Below, one piece after another: positions 9,102 to 18,448 of a stretch of 64,000 nucleotides of DNA (positions are counted from its first letter, which is position 1; each line of letters starts with the position of its first letter). A model generated the notes under the pieces. That model was not told the origin of the DNA. It did not search any database and was given only the letters and a program-made list of their open reading frames with translations. The translations under genes were made by a program, and so were the position numbers. This stretch comes from Sulfitobacter noctilucae. GTDB taxonomy: Bacteria; Pseudomonadota; Alphaproteobacteria; Rhodobacterales; Rhodobacteraceae. Location: contig NZ_JASC01000002.1 in assembly GCF_000622365.1 (NCBI RefSeq), forward strand, positions 124,001 through 188,000. Reading direction: 5' to 3'.

Positions 9102-10028
9102 ATGACAACCGGACCAAATCTCTCCCGCCGCGCCGCACTTGCCGGCGCCGCCGCATTGCCACTTGCCGCAGGCCTTGCAGGCACCGCCCGCGCTTCCGCG
9201 CCGATGGCGGGAATGGGCATGTCACCCTTCCAACGCGTGACCCTTGGCGGTTTCGATGTGACCACGATCCTTGCTGGCACCGCCGCCCGGCCCGATCCGC
9301 ATACGATCTTTGGTCTGAACGTCGATGACGAAACGTTCGCCGATGTCTCCGCTGCGGCGAAGCTGCCGACCGATCAAGCGCAATTTTTCTTTACGCCTAC
9401 TGTGATCAACACTGGGGCCGAGCTCGTTTTGTTCGATACAGGCCTGAACGCCGAAGGCACCACCGCTGCGCTTGAGGCTGCGGGATACGCACCCGACCAG
9501 ATCGACATCGTTGTGCTGACGCATATGCACGGCGACCACATCGGCGGTCTGATGGCGGGTGATGCGCCAACCTTTCCCAACGCGCGTTATGTGACCGGTC
9601 AGGTAGAATTCGACGCATGGTCCAAAATGGACAACGAAGGGTTCAATACCAAGGTCAAACCACTGGCCGAACAGATGACATTCCTTGAGGATGGCGGCAG
9701 CGTCGCCTCCGGCATCACGGCGATGGCGGCCTTTGGACATACGCCGGGTCACATGGCCTATATGATTGAAAGCGATGGCAGTCAGCTGGTGTTGGGCGCG
9801 GATTTCGCCAATCACTACGTCTGGTCACTGGCGCATCCCGATTGGGAAGTCTCATTCGACATGGACAAGGAAACCGCAGCAAAGACCCGACGCCGCATGC
9901 TGGACATGCTGGCCGCCGACGGCACGCCGTTTGTAGGTTATCACATGCCATGGCCTGCTTTTGGCTACGTCGAAAAAGCGGGCGAGAATTTCGCCTATGT
10001 GCCGCATACCTACCAGCTGCTGCTGTAA
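9102..10028 (+). CDS. Tat-exported metallo-beta-lactamase-fold hydrolase
   Basis: 308 residues. An N-terminal twin-arginine signal (LSRRAALAGAAALPLAAGL) ends near ARASA, so the mature enzyme should be periplasmic. The zinc motif HxHxDH is present as LTHMHGDHIGG, followed by HTPGHMAY and a later GADF aspartate, the full set for a binuclear metal site. Family members include lactonases, glyoxalase II and other hydrolases; the substrate is not evident. The ATG at 9102 has GGAAGG six bases upstream, which favours it over ATGs at 9057 and 9087. Monocistronic. Confidence 0.87.
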   Translation: MTTGPNLSRRAALAGAAALPLAAGLAGTARASAPMAGMGMSPFQRVTLGGFDVTTILAGTAARPDPHTIFGLNVDDETFADVSAAAKLPTDQAQFFFTPTVINTGAELVLFDTGLNAEGTTAALEAAGYAPDQIDIVVLTHMHGDHIGGLMAGDAPTFPNARYVTGQVEFDAWSKMDNEGFNTKVKPLAEQMTFLEDGGSVASGITAMAAFGHTPGHMAYMIESDGSQLVLGADFANHYVWSLAHPDWEVSFDMDKETAAKTRRRMLDMLAADGTPFVGYHMPWPAFGYVEKAGENFAYVPHTYQLLL

Positions 10029-10151
10029 ATCGACGCCGACATCGAACGAAAGCCGGGCGAAACTTTTTGCTCGGCTTTACTGTGACTACAGCCTTTATGA
10101 ATTTCGTGCGCTGGACTTAGCGATTTTCAGCTCTGACTGCACCTACTCGGC

Positions 10152-11540
10152 TCAGCCACCCTCTTGCAGCGCTCCATTTTCCCAGTCTCCGCTGGCTTCC
10201 TCGCCGGTGGCATATTTCATCGTGCCGACACCCTGCCGCTTGCCCGCCACGAAGCTCCCTTCATAGACGTCACCATTGGCATAGGTCGCTGTGCCCTCGC
10301 CCTCGATCTCGCCGTCCGCCCAAGCACCTTCATACTTGAAACCGGACGCCATGGTGATGGTTCCGGCACCGTGGCGCAGGCCGCCGCGGAATTCCCCGGC
10401 ATAGACCGTGCCATCAGGATAAGTCGCTGTGCCCATGCCCTCGCGCTGGCCATCTTTCCAGGCACCCTCGTAGCGATAGCCGTCGGCATAGGTCATCACC
10501 CCTTGGCCGTCGTTGCGGGCATTCACGAAATCGCCTTCGTAAACGATGCCATTGGGATAGGTAGCGCGGCCCTTGCCCTCGATCACGCCCGCTTTCCAGT
10601 CCCCTTCATAGGTTGATCCATCGGGGTAGGTGATCTTGCCCGTGCCATCGGCCAGATCATCGCGGAAATTACCAGCATAGATTGATCCATCGGGATAGGT
10701 CACCTGACCCTCGCCCTCGATCTGTCCGCCAACCCAGGACCCGGTGTAAACATAGCCATCGGTGCCGGTGAACGTGCCCTGCCCATCGCGACGGTCGTCC
10801 TTGAAATCACCCTCGTAGACATCACCGTTTTCATAGACCACACGGCCTTTGCCCTCGCGGCGCCCGGCCACAAGCTGGCCCTCATAGACATCGCCATTGG
10901 GCTGGGTCAGCGTACCGCTGCCGTCGATCTGGCCGCCGGTCCATTCGCCCACATAGATCAGCCCGTCCGGCATGGTCAGCGTACCGCTGCCCGCGCGTTC
11001 ACCCGCCATGATCTCGCCTTCGTACACGGCACCGTCAGGATAGGTGATCGTGCCGACACCCTGTTTCACACCATCGACCCAATCGCCTTTGTATTCATAG
11101 CCACCCGGGCTTTGCATCACACCCTTGCCGTCATGCTGCGCATTGCGAAAGGTGCCTTCATAGCGGACCCCGTTGGCATAAAGCGCAATGCCCTGTCCGG
11201 TGATCGCGCCCGCCTGCCATTCACCCTCATAGGTGCCGCCATCGGCAAATGTGATCTTGCCAAAGCCATCGGGTTTCCCGCGCTCAAAATTGCCCTCATA
11301 GACGGACCCATTAGGAAAACGTGCAACGCCTTCGCCCTTGATTTCACCCGCGACCCATTGGCCGGAATACTCATAGCCATTGGGCAGCTTATAAGTGCCC
11401 TGCCCGTCCTGAAGCCCATCCTTGAAGGTGCCCTCATAGACACCGCCATCGTCATATTGCTTGGTCAGCACGTCACCGTTTTGCGCCGCCAAAGGCAGGG
11501 GCAGCAGGGTCAGACACAAAAGTAGAGCGCGAAATGGCAT
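10152..11540 (-). CDS. Secreted protein of 19 MORN-type repeats
   Basis: 462 residues: a Sec signal peptide (FRALLLCLTLLPLPLAAQ, residues 3-20), then 19 consecutive 23-residue units with the pattern xYPDGxxYEGxFxxGxxxGxGx and nothing else; the last unit (KYATGEEASGDWENGALQEG) is degenerate and ends the protein. MORN repeats form an extended beta-sheet used in protein or lipid contacts, so a periplasmic or surface scaffold role is plausible but unproven. ATG 11540 with AAGAGG upstream is preferred over the frame start at 11612, which would bury the signal peptide. Isolated gene. Confidence 0.85.
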   Translation of the reverse strand: MPFRALLLCLTLLPLPLAAQNGDVLTKQYDDGGVYEGTFKDGLQDGQGTYKLPNGYEYSGQWVAGEIKGEGVARFPNGSVYEGNFERGKPDGFGKITFADGGTYEGEWQAGAITGQGIALYANGVRYEGTFRNAQHDGKGVMQSPGGYEYKGDWVDGVKQGVGTITYPDGAVYEGEIMAGERAGSGTLTMPDGLIYVGEWTGGQIDGSGTLTQPNGDVYEGQLVAGRREGKGRVVYENGDVYEGDFKDDRRDGQGTFTGTDGYVYTGSWVGGQIEGEGQVTYPDGSIYAGNFRDDLADGTGKITYPDGSTYEGDWKAGVIEGKGRATYPNGIVYEGDFVNARNDGQGVMTYADGYRYEGAWKDGQREGMGTATYPDGTVYAGEFRGGLRHGAGTITMASGFKYEGAWADGEIEGEGTATYANGDVYEGSFVAGKRQGVGTMKYATGEEASGDWENGALQEGG

Positions 11541-11807
11541 GGGGCGAACCTCTTGAAAACAGGCGGCAGGGCCGTTGGCCTGTAGCCTATGCAATGGGTT
11601 CAAAGGGGGCAATGTCTTTTCAAACCGTTGGCTTTGCTGCGCTGATCTGTGTGAAATCGCGCTGACTAGAGACGTTTCGTGCAGTACCTACTTCTACATC
11701 AGAAGCCTGATTTACGTGCCCGCTTGCGGCAATTCAGCAAATACCCTTTCCCCTCAGGTCTGATCTGCTACATCCCTGCGGGACAAACCGCATAAGGGCC
11801 GCACAAC

Positions 11808-13466
11808 ATGGCAGACCGTTTCCGCATTACTTTGGGCCAGTTGAACCCGACCGTCGGCGATCTGGCAGGCAATGCCGCCCTCGCGCTACAGGCCTGGGAG
11901 CAAGGCAAGGCCGATGGCGCTGATCTGGTTGCCCTGCCCGAGATGTTCATCGCCGGCTACAACGCGCAGGATCTGGTGATGAAACGCGCCTTCCAGCTTG
12001 ATGTGATGACCCATATCGAAGCATTGGCCGCAGAATGTGCGGATGGCCCCGCGCTGGCGATCGGTGCGCCCTGGGCCGAAGGGGCGCAGCTGTTCAACGC
12101 CTATCTGATCCTAAAGAACGGCAAAATTGCCAGCCGCACCCTGAAACATGAGCTGCCGAACGAAACGGTCTTTGACGAGGTGCGTATCTTTGACAGCGGT
12201 CCTTTGGGCGGTCCCTATGCCGTGGGCAACACCCGCATCGGCAGCCCGATCTGCGAGGACGCCTGGCATCCCGATGTTGCCGAGACACTGGCCGAAACCG
12301 GTGCCGAATTCCTGCTCGTGCCCAATGGTTCGCCCTACTACCGGGGCAAGATGGAAACCCGCATGAACATGATGGTCGCGCGGGTCGTCGAGACAGGCCT
12401 GCCCCTGATCTACCTCAACATGGTCGGCGGTCAGGATGATCAGGTGTTCGACGGTGCATCCTTTGCACTGAACCCCGGTGGGAAGCTGGCGCTGAAACTG
12501 CCTGCGTTCGATGCGGCCACAGTGAGCATTGATCTGGAACGCACACCCGACGGCTGGCGCGTGACCGAGGGCGAGGTCGCCATATTCCCCGATGACTATG
12601 AGGCCGATTATCGCGTCATGGTACAGGGTCTGCGTGACTACATGGGCAAGACCGGTTTCAAGAAAGTGCTGCTGGGCCTGTCTGGCGGGATCGACAGTGC
12701 CATTGTCGCCACCATCGCCGTTGATGCGCTGGGTGCGGAAAACGTGCGCTGTGTGATGCTGCCGTCCGAATATACCTCGCAAGCCTCGCTGGATGATGCC
12801 GAAGAAATCGCCAGGAACCTCGGGTGTCATTACGACTATGTCCCGATCAAGGAAGGCCGCCAGGCGATCACCAATACTTTGGCCCCCCTGTTCGCCGACC
12901 GCGATGCGGACCTGACCGAAGAAAACATCCAGTCGCGCCTGCGGGGGCTTTTGCTGATGGCGCTCTCGAATAAGTTCGGTGAGATGCTGCTGACCACGGG
13001 CAACAAATCCGAAGTCGCGGTGGGATATGCGACGATCTATGGCGACATGGCGGGCGGCTATAACCCCATCAAAGACATGTACAAAACCCGCGTGTTTGAA
13101 ACCTGCCGCTGGCGCAATACCAATCACCGGGATTGGATGATGGGACCAGCGGGCGCGGTGATACCTGAAAACATCATCACCAAACCGCCGACTGCCGAGC
13201 TGCGCGAGGATCAAAAGGACAGCGACAGCCTGCCCGACTATCCTGATCTTGACGCGATGCTCGAGATTTTGGTCGATCAGGACGGCTCGATCGAGGATTG
13301 CGTGGCAGCAGGCTTTGACCGCGCCACGGCAAAGAAGGTCGAGCACCTGATCTATATCTCCGAGTACAAACGCTTCCAGTCCGCCCCCGGTCCGCGTCTG
13401 ACCAAAGGGGCCTTCTGGCTTGATCGCCGCTACCCCATCGTGAACCGCTGGCGGGATCCAAGCTAA
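11808..13466 (+). CDS. nadE: Glutamine-dependent NAD+ synthetase
   Basis: Last step of NAD synthesis: ATP-dependent amidation of nicotinic acid adenine dinucleotide with ammonia from glutamine. Residues 1-250 are a nitrilase-type glutaminase with the E45-K113-C149 triad (LPEMF, TLKHEL, SPICEDAW); residues 270-552 are the synthetase with the P-loop LSGGIDSA starting at S292. 552 residues is normal for the two-domain form. Start ATG at 11808 gives the standard N-terminus. A 267-base region upstream separates it from the MORN gene; I see no clear promoter there. Confidence 0.97.
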   Translation: MADRFRITLGQLNPTVGDLAGNAALALQAWEQGKADGADLVALPEMFIAGYNAQDLVMKRAFQLDVMTHIEALAAECADGPALAIGAPWAEGAQLFNAYLILKNGKIASRTLKHELPNETVFDEVRIFDSGPLGGPYAVGNTRIGSPICEDAWHPDVAETLAETGAEFLLVPNGSPYYRGKMETRMNMMVARVVETGLPLIYLNMVGGQDDQVFDGASFALNPGGKLALKLPAFDAATVSIDLERTPDGWRVTEGEVAIFPDDYEADYRVMVQGLRDYMGKTGFKKVLLGLSGGIDSAIVATIAVDALGAENVRCVMLPSEYTSQASLDDAEEIARNLGCHYDYVPIKEGRQAITNTLAPLFADRDADLTEENIQSRLRGLLLMALSNKFGEMLLTTGNKSEVAVGYATIYGDMAGGYNPIKDMYKTRVFETCRWRNTNHRDWMMGPAGAVIPENIITKPPTAELREDQKDSDSLPDYPDLDAMLEILVDQDGSIEDCVAAGFDRATAKKVEHLIYISEYKRFQSAPGPRLTKGAFWLDRRYPIVNRWRDPS

Positions 13467-13475
13467 GCCTGACTG

Positions 13476-13497
13476 TCTGTCCTTGCGAGGACAGACG
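13476..13497 (+). terminator. Likely nadE terminator hairpin
   Basis: Perfect 9-bp stem GTCTGTCCT/AGGACAGAC with tetraloop TGCG, ten bases after the nadE stop. No T-run follows, which is common in this group, so the call rests on stem strength and position. Confidence 0.6.
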
Positions 13498-13621
13498 CTG
13501 GATACCGCAGTGCGCATGATGCCGCGTTGCCCCTGTTTAGTACAGTTCGCGCCAAAACCACGGCACATTCCTGTGGCACCCGTTCCGCTACCTGAACCGG
13601 CAGCCGGGCGTCAAAAGGCTT

Positions 13622-14140
13622 ATGACTGACACCATCATTGTCCAAATCCGCCCGCGACGGGCCATGGCAATTGGCGTTTGCACAGGCCTCGTGGCCGCAA
13701 TCTGGCTGATGATCTGTTTCTGGCTATTCGTTTTTCACGCGAACGGCCTGACATGGGCGGGGTTTCTCTCCACTCTCGTCGGCGCGGTTTTCGCGGGTCT
13801 CGCCTGTCTTAATATTGGCATCGCGTTCAAAAAGCCTGCAGCTTTGCGGATGGACGCGCATGGCATTTCGGGCTTTTACGCAGACCCGGCAACTTGGCAC
13901 GAAATCGAAAAGATCGACACAATTACTGATGCGAAAGGGCGCAGGTTCCTTGGCTTTGGCTTGCTCGACGCCGTCGCATTCCGCGACCATCAAACCCCTT
14001 GGCGGCGTTTCGTGTGCTGGGCAAACGGTCGCCACAGCGGCCTGCACATCATAATCTCCGAAGCGCTGTTGCGCGATGCAACTGCCGAGGGTCTCGCCGC
14101 GCAGGCAAAGCGCCTGCACCAACAGGCGGCCACGCGATGA
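13622..14140 (+). CDS. Small membrane protein, function unknown
   Basis: 172 residues. Two transmembrane helices (about 15-38 and 44-65) are followed by a soluble C-terminal part with ATWHEIEKID, a pattern seen in bacterial PH-like domains such as STM3941-type proteins (DxxGI...W.EI..I). Likely an inner-membrane protein with a cytosolic PH-like domain. I do not recognise a specific family with confidence and no neighbour gives a role. Confidence 0.65.
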   Translation: MTDTIIVQIRPRRAMAIGVCTGLVAAIWLMICFWLFVFHANGLTWAGFLSTLVGAVFAGLACLNIGIAFKKPAALRMDAHGISGFYADPATWHEIEKIDTITDAKGRRFLGFGLLDAVAFRDHQTPWRRFVCWANGRHSGLHIIISEALLRDATAEGLAAQAKRLHQQAATR

Positions 14141-14216
14141 ATGCCAACGGCTAGAAACCACCAAACGCACGATCACGTGACTTGAGCCTGCCCTGCTGAA
14201 GCGCCAAAGATCGGGT

Positions 14217-15017
14217 ATGCGTTTTCTCCTTGCCCTCTTCCTCTTGGCGGCCTCGCCCGTGGTGGCCTGCGGGCCTGATACGGATTGTCCTGTCGGCGAC
14301 CGGATCTACCGGATTGTCATGCCCGACGGCCATGACGGCACGACACCCGCACCCGCCTTGATCTGGTCTCACGGTTATCGCGGGTCCGCCGCGGGCGTCA
14401 TGCGCAACGGCTCCCTGCGCAAAATGCTATCTGACGCGGGTTTTGCCCTGATCGCCGCTCAAGGCGTGAATGGATCGTGGAACCTGCCTTACGGGCCCCG
14501 CACCTTTGACAGCGACGGATCAGCCGAGTTCGCCTATTTCGACGCGGTGATTGCAGATGCCACCGCACGGCACGCCATCGACCCGGACCGGATCATCGCC
14601 GCCGGTTTTTCTGCGGGCGGTATGATGGTCTGGAACCTTGCCTGCTCTCACCCCGGAAAATTCGCGGGCTTCATCCCGGTTTCCGGCACATTCTGGCTGA
14701 GACCTCCCGACATATGCAAAACGCCTGTGTCGAGCATTGTGCACATCCATGGAGACGCGGACACAACTGTGCCGCTGAAAGGACGCGCGATTGGCAGGAC
14801 CAGACAGGGAGAGGTGGACCAGGCCCTTGCGATGTACGCAGCTTTTGGGGAGTTCGGCCCGCCAACCACCGAAACAACTGGCCCGCTGACCTGCGATGTG
14901 CAGACCAATCCACAAAGCGACGTTCTGCACTTTTGTCTTTTCGAGGGAGGTCATTCGTTTCGCACAGAGTACCTTGGCTATGCTATCGACACGCTTCGGA
15001 GCGTGAACCAGTTCTGA
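14217..15017 (+). CDS. Exported alpha/beta-hydrolase, PHB-depolymerase-like esterase
   Basis: 266 residues. The N-terminal signal (MRFLLALFLLAASPVVAC) ends in VVAC, which also fits a lipobox, so it may be a lipoprotein. The mature part matches LpqC/polyhydroxybutyrate depolymerase-type esterases: an oxyanion HGYRGS segment, nucleophile elbow GFSAGG (serine), a DADTTVP aspartate and a late FEGGHS histidine. A secreted esterase acting on feruloyl or short-chain esters is as likely as a true PHB depolymerase. Start ATG at 14217 directly begins the signal peptide. Confidence 0.82.
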   Translation: MRFLLALFLLAASPVVACGPDTDCPVGDRIYRIVMPDGHDGTTPAPALIWSHGYRGSAAGVMRNGSLRKMLSDAGFALIAAQGVNGSWNLPYGPRTFDSDGSAEFAYFDAVIADATARHAIDPDRIIAAGFSAGGMMVWNLACSHPGKFAGFIPVSGTFWLRPPDICKTPVSSIVHIHGDADTTVPLKGRAIGRTRQGEVDQALAMYAAFGEFGPPTTETTGPLTCDVQTNPQSDVLHFCLFEGGHSFRTEYLGYAIDTLRSVNQF

Positions 15018-15142
15018 TCACCCAGCGCCGCCTGCTGACAAACGCCGTTTCAGCACAGATGCCCGGCAACCTCCGCCCCTCTACCCAAAGCGGGCCATAT
15101 CCGCTACACATGCGGACCCGACCAGCAACCAGAGCTTTGTTC

Positions 15143-15559
15143 ATGACCAAGACTTTCACAACCACCCGCGAATTACGCTTTGGCGATTGCGATATCTCCG
15201 GCACCGCATATTTCCCCGCCTATCTGGATATCCTGAATGGCGTGAACGAAGAGTTTTGGGCACATCTGGGGTATCCTTGGCATGAAATCATCTGGAAGGA
15301 ACGCTGGGGCACGCCCACGGTCCATCTGAGCTGCGATTTCTCTGTCCCGTCCCTGTTTGGCCAGACGCTGACTTTTGATTTACAGGTTGTCCGCGTGGGC
15401 CGGTCCTCTGTCACCCTCAAACACGAGATCAGCTGTGAAGGCGAAAAACGATGGAGCAGCACACAGGTTTTGGCGGCGTCTGATCTGGACAAGCACACCT
15501 CCGTGCCCTGGCCCGACGCAGTGAAAAAGACGCTGGATGCGTGGCTGGTCCAGGACTGA
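15143..15559 (+). CDS. Acyl-CoA thioesterase, 4HBT hotdog family
   Basis: 138-residue single hotdog domain. RFGDCDISGTAYFPAYLDIL (residues 12-31) is the 4-hydroxybenzoyl-CoA thioesterase signature, with catalytic aspartate D17. Cytosolic; hydrolyses an acyl- or aroyl-CoA of unknown identity. The ATG at 15143 is chosen because the family motif normally begins 10-15 residues from the start; the same frame is open far upstream but overlaps the esterase gene. Ribosome site is weak. Confidence 0.85.
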   Translation: MTKTFTTTRELRFGDCDISGTAYFPAYLDILNGVNEEFWAHLGYPWHEIIWKERWGTPTVHLSCDFSVPSLFGQTLTFDLQVVRVGRSSVTLKHEISCEGEKRWSSTQVLAASDLDKHTSVPWPDAVKKTLDAWLVQD

Positions 15560-15747
15560 GCCTGCTTAATCCCATGACCTCCGCTGATAAGGATCAGGCT
15601 AATGAGGGCTACGAAAGCGATTTCTTTAACTGCCGCTGATCTCCTGCAAATTGTGTCTGTGACGGCGGCCAAATTTGACGCAGGCACAGGTGGCGGCACC
15701 CGCCCGTGATCTTTGCCTAACGCCCGATCACTGCGAGAGGACAGCCG

Positions 15748-16884
15748 ATGAAAGACGCAGCCGACGAGCTTTTGGAGAATGTGGCACTGCCGTTTGAACA
15801 GGCGCGGGCGATGCCGCCATCGGTCTATACCTCCGAGGCGTTTCTGGCCCGCGAGATCTCTGCGATTTTCGCCCAAGACTGGTTCTGCGCCGGACGCGCC
15901 GACGCATTGGCCAAACCGGGGGATTACATCAGCCTTGACCTTGCCGACCAGCCGATCATCGTTTTGCGCGACAAGGACGGTGCCTTGCGCGCCATGTCGA
16001 ACGTCTGCCGCCACCGCATGTCCACCTTGCTCGAAGGGCGCGGCAACACCCGTAGCATCGTCTGTCCCTATCACGCCTGGACCTACAATCTGGACGGATC
16101 CCTGCGCGGCGCGCCCGCAATGGATCAGAACAAGGGCTTCTGCAAATCGGACTACAGCCTGCCCACGATCCGGTGTGAGGAATGGCTCGGCTGGGTCTTT
16201 GTCACCCTGAACCCCGACATCCCGCCCGTGGCGCAGCAACTGGCCAAGGTCGAAGATATGGTCAGCGATTATGACATGACCAACTACACCGAAACCTTCT
16301 TTGAGACCCACGTCTGGGACACGAACTGGAAGGTGCTGGCCGAGAATTTCATGGAAAGCTATCACCTGCCGGTCTGCCATGCAGGCACCATCGGCGGTCT
16401 GTCCAAACTGGACGAAATGATATGCCCGCCCGGTGAAGAAACCTTCAACTACCACACGATCCTGAAGGACGATTCACTCCGTATCGCGATGGCCCACCCC
16501 AGCAACACGCGCATGGAAGGCGAGCGGCGGCGCACGACCTTTCTCCTCGCGATCTATCCCAGCCTGCTGATCACGCTGACGCCGGGCTACTTCTGGTATC
16601 TGTCGTTGCACCCACAGGGCGTCGGTCAGGTCCGGATCGGTTTTGGCGGCGGCATGTCTGACGACTACGCAGGTGACGAAGACGCTCAGGCCAATTTCGA
16701 GCGGCTGAAGGCGTTGTTGGATGACGTGAACGTCGAAGACCGGGGATGCACGGAAAAGGTCTATCGCGGGCTGCGGTCACAGGCGGCAGCGCCGGGGCAC
16801 CTGTCGCATCTGGAACGGCCCAACTACGATTTCGCGCAGTACATCAATGCCCGCGTACAAGGGGAAGTGGACAAGCGGGGCTGA
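15748..16884 (+). CDS. Rieske non-heme iron oxygenase, alpha subunit
   Basis: 378 residues. N-terminal Rieske [2Fe-2S] domain with C87, H89 (CRHR) and C106, H109 (CPYHAW); C-terminal catalytic domain with iron ligands H206 and H211 in ENFMESYHLPVCH. The protein resembles the quaternary-amine/betaine demethylase and aromatic-ring hydroxylase group, with no sure substrate. Glycine betaine demethylation would fit loosely with the glycine cleavage operon in the window, but that is inference. No reductase or ferredoxin gene is adjacent, so electrons must come from elsewhere. Start ATG 15748 behind GAGAGGA. Confidence 0.9.
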   Translation: MKDAADELLENVALPFEQARAMPPSVYTSEAFLAREISAIFAQDWFCAGRADALAKPGDYISLDLADQPIIVLRDKDGALRAMSNVCRHRMSTLLEGRGNTRSIVCPYHAWTYNLDGSLRGAPAMDQNKGFCKSDYSLPTIRCEEWLGWVFVTLNPDIPPVAQQLAKVEDMVSDYDMTNYTETFFETHVWDTNWKVLAENFMESYHLPVCHAGTIGGLSKLDEMICPPGEETFNYHTILKDDSLRIAMAHPSNTRMEGERRRTTFLLAIYPSLLITLTPGYFWYLSLHPQGVGQVRIGFGGGMSDDYAGDEDAQANFERLKALLDDVNVEDRGCTEKVYRGLRSQAAAPGHLSHLERPNYDFAQYINARVQGEVDKRG

Positions 16885-16918
16885 TCCCCTCGGTCCTCCA
16901 TGCCGTTGCGCGTGCGGT

Positions 16919-18448
16919 CTAAACCACCTCGCCCGCGTCCAGCTTTTCCAACCACGCCTCCGCGTCTTTCAACACGGTCTCCCGGCGATCTTCATCCATG
17001 CGGTCCCATGTCCGGTACATATTACCCATCCGCGCATTGTTCGAAAACCTCTCGCGGTGGCGATCCAGAAAATGCCAGTACAGCAGGTTGAACGGGCAGG
17101 CCCCCTCGCCGGTCTTCACGCTGACCTTGTACTGGCAACCCTTGCAGTAATCCGACATGCGGTTGATGTAAGCCCCTGAGGACACATAGGGTTTCGAAGC
17201 CACGATCCCTCCATCTGCGAACTGCGTCATCCCGATGGTATTGGCCGTCATCACCCATTCAAACGCATCCGTATAAACCGACATGTACCATTCATGCACC
17301 TGCTGCGGGTTCATTCCTGCGAGCAGGGCAAAGTTGCCCGTGATCATCAGCCGCTGGATGTGGTGGGCGTAGGCGTGCTTTTCGGTCTGGTCGATGGTCT
17401 GTGAGATACAGTTCATCTTGGTCTCAGCACCCCAGTAGAACCCGGGCAAATCGCGGTCGTGCTTAAGCACATTGCGCTCGGAATAATCCGGTCCCTCCAG
17501 AAAATAGATGCCCCGAATATACTCGCGCCAGCCGATGATCTGGCGGATGAACCCTTCGGCGGCGTTGATCGGCACATCGCCGTCTTTCCACGCCTGCTCT
17601 ACCGCGCGGCACACCTCAAGGGGGTCCAGCAAGCCGATATTCATATAGGGCGACAGCACCGCGTGATAGAGAAACGCCTCTCCCTCCAGCATTGCGTCCT
17701 GAAAATCCCCGAAATTCGGCAGCGCGTTTCTGACGAAATATTCGAGTGCCTCCAGCGCCTGCTCGCGTGTCGTGGCAAAGGGAAAGGGCCGCACGGACCC
17801 GAAATTATCTCCGAACCGCGCCTCGACCATCTCAAGGACCTCCTCCACGGTTTCGTCCGCCTCGAAATTCAGCGGCCCGTCCAGCGTCACCTCACCCTTT
17901 ACCGGCTTGCGGTTCTCGTGATCGTAGTTCCATTTACCGCCCGCCGGATCGTCGCCCTCCATCAATAGGTCGGTCTTGCGTCGCATTTCGCGGTAGAAAT
18001 ATTCCATCCGCAGCGCCTTGCGCCCCTCGGCCCAATCCTCGAACTCCTTATGCGACGCGATAAAGCGATCATCGTTCAGGATATGCGTCTTGACCGGCGC
18101 GTATTTCAGCTTGTCGATCAGCCGCCATTCGCCCGGCTCGGTGCAGATGACGCCTGCCGCTCCCGTCTCCTCGGCGCGGCGCAACAGCTCACCTACAATA
18201 GAACCCGCGTTCTCGTTATCGGTCAGTTTGGTATAGCGTACATCCCAACCGTCCTCGCGCAACTCCTGCGCAAACTTGCGCATCGCGGCAAAGATCAGCG
18301 CGATCTTTTTGGGGTGATGCGGCACATACTCCGCCTCTTCCAACACCTCAGCCATGACAACGACATCACCGTCCTTGTCCGCCTTTTGCAGCGCGGACAA
18401 ATTATGTGACAGCTGGTCGCCCAACACCAGAACAAGACGAGTCACCAC
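16919..18448 (-). CDS. Iron-sulfur bacterial photolyase/cryptochrome (PhrB/CryB type)
   Basis: 509 residues. FAD-containing DNA photolyase or blue-light sensor of the FeS-BCP class, known as (6-4) photolyase in Agrobacterium PhrB and as CryB in Rhodobacter. Four cysteines fit the [4Fe-4S] ligand spacing: C347 (MNCISQ), C435 and C438 (YCKGCQ) and C451 (GACPF). The N-terminus LVLVLGDQLSHNLSALQ is typical. Repair versus signalling function cannot be decided here. It overlaps the SDR gene upstream by 7 bases, so the two are co-translated. Confidence 0.95.
   Translation of the reverse strand: MVTRLVLVLGDQLSHNLSALQKADKDGDVVVMAEVLEEAEYVPHHPKKIALIFAAMRKFAQELREDGWDVRYTKLTDNENAGSIVGELLRRAEETGAAGVICTEPGEWRLIDKLKYAPVKTHILNDDRFIASHKEFEDWAEGRKALRMEYFYREMRRKTDLLMEGDDPAGGKWNYDHENRKPVKGEVTLDGPLNFEADETVEEVLEMVEARFGDNFGSVRPFPFATTREQALEALEYFVRNALPNFGDFQDAMLEGEAFLYHAVLSPYMNIGLLDPLEVCRAVEQAWKDGDVPINAAEGFIRQIIGWREYIRGIYFLEGPDYSERNVLKHDRDLPGFYWGAETKMNCISQTIDQTEKHAYAHHIQRLMITGNFALLAGMNPQQVHEWYMSVYTDAFEWVMTANTIGMTQFADGGIVASKPYVSSGAYINRMSDYCKGCQYKVSVKTGEGACPFNLLYWHFLDRHRERFSNNARMGNMYRTWDRMDEDRRETVLKDAEAWLEKLDAGEVV

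Noticed and set aside
11541..11807. Possible regulatory RNA between the MORN gene and nadE
   Set aside because: I found no strong stem, repeat or promoter consensus in these 267 bases.
12111..13568. 485-codon minus-strand frame opposite nadE
   Set aside because: Shadow of nadE; no recognisable domain and it crosses the nadE terminator hairpin.
15220..16455. 411-codon minus-strand frame opposite the thioesterase and Rieske genes
   Set aside because: Spans two well-supported genes on the other strand; composition of a shadow frame.
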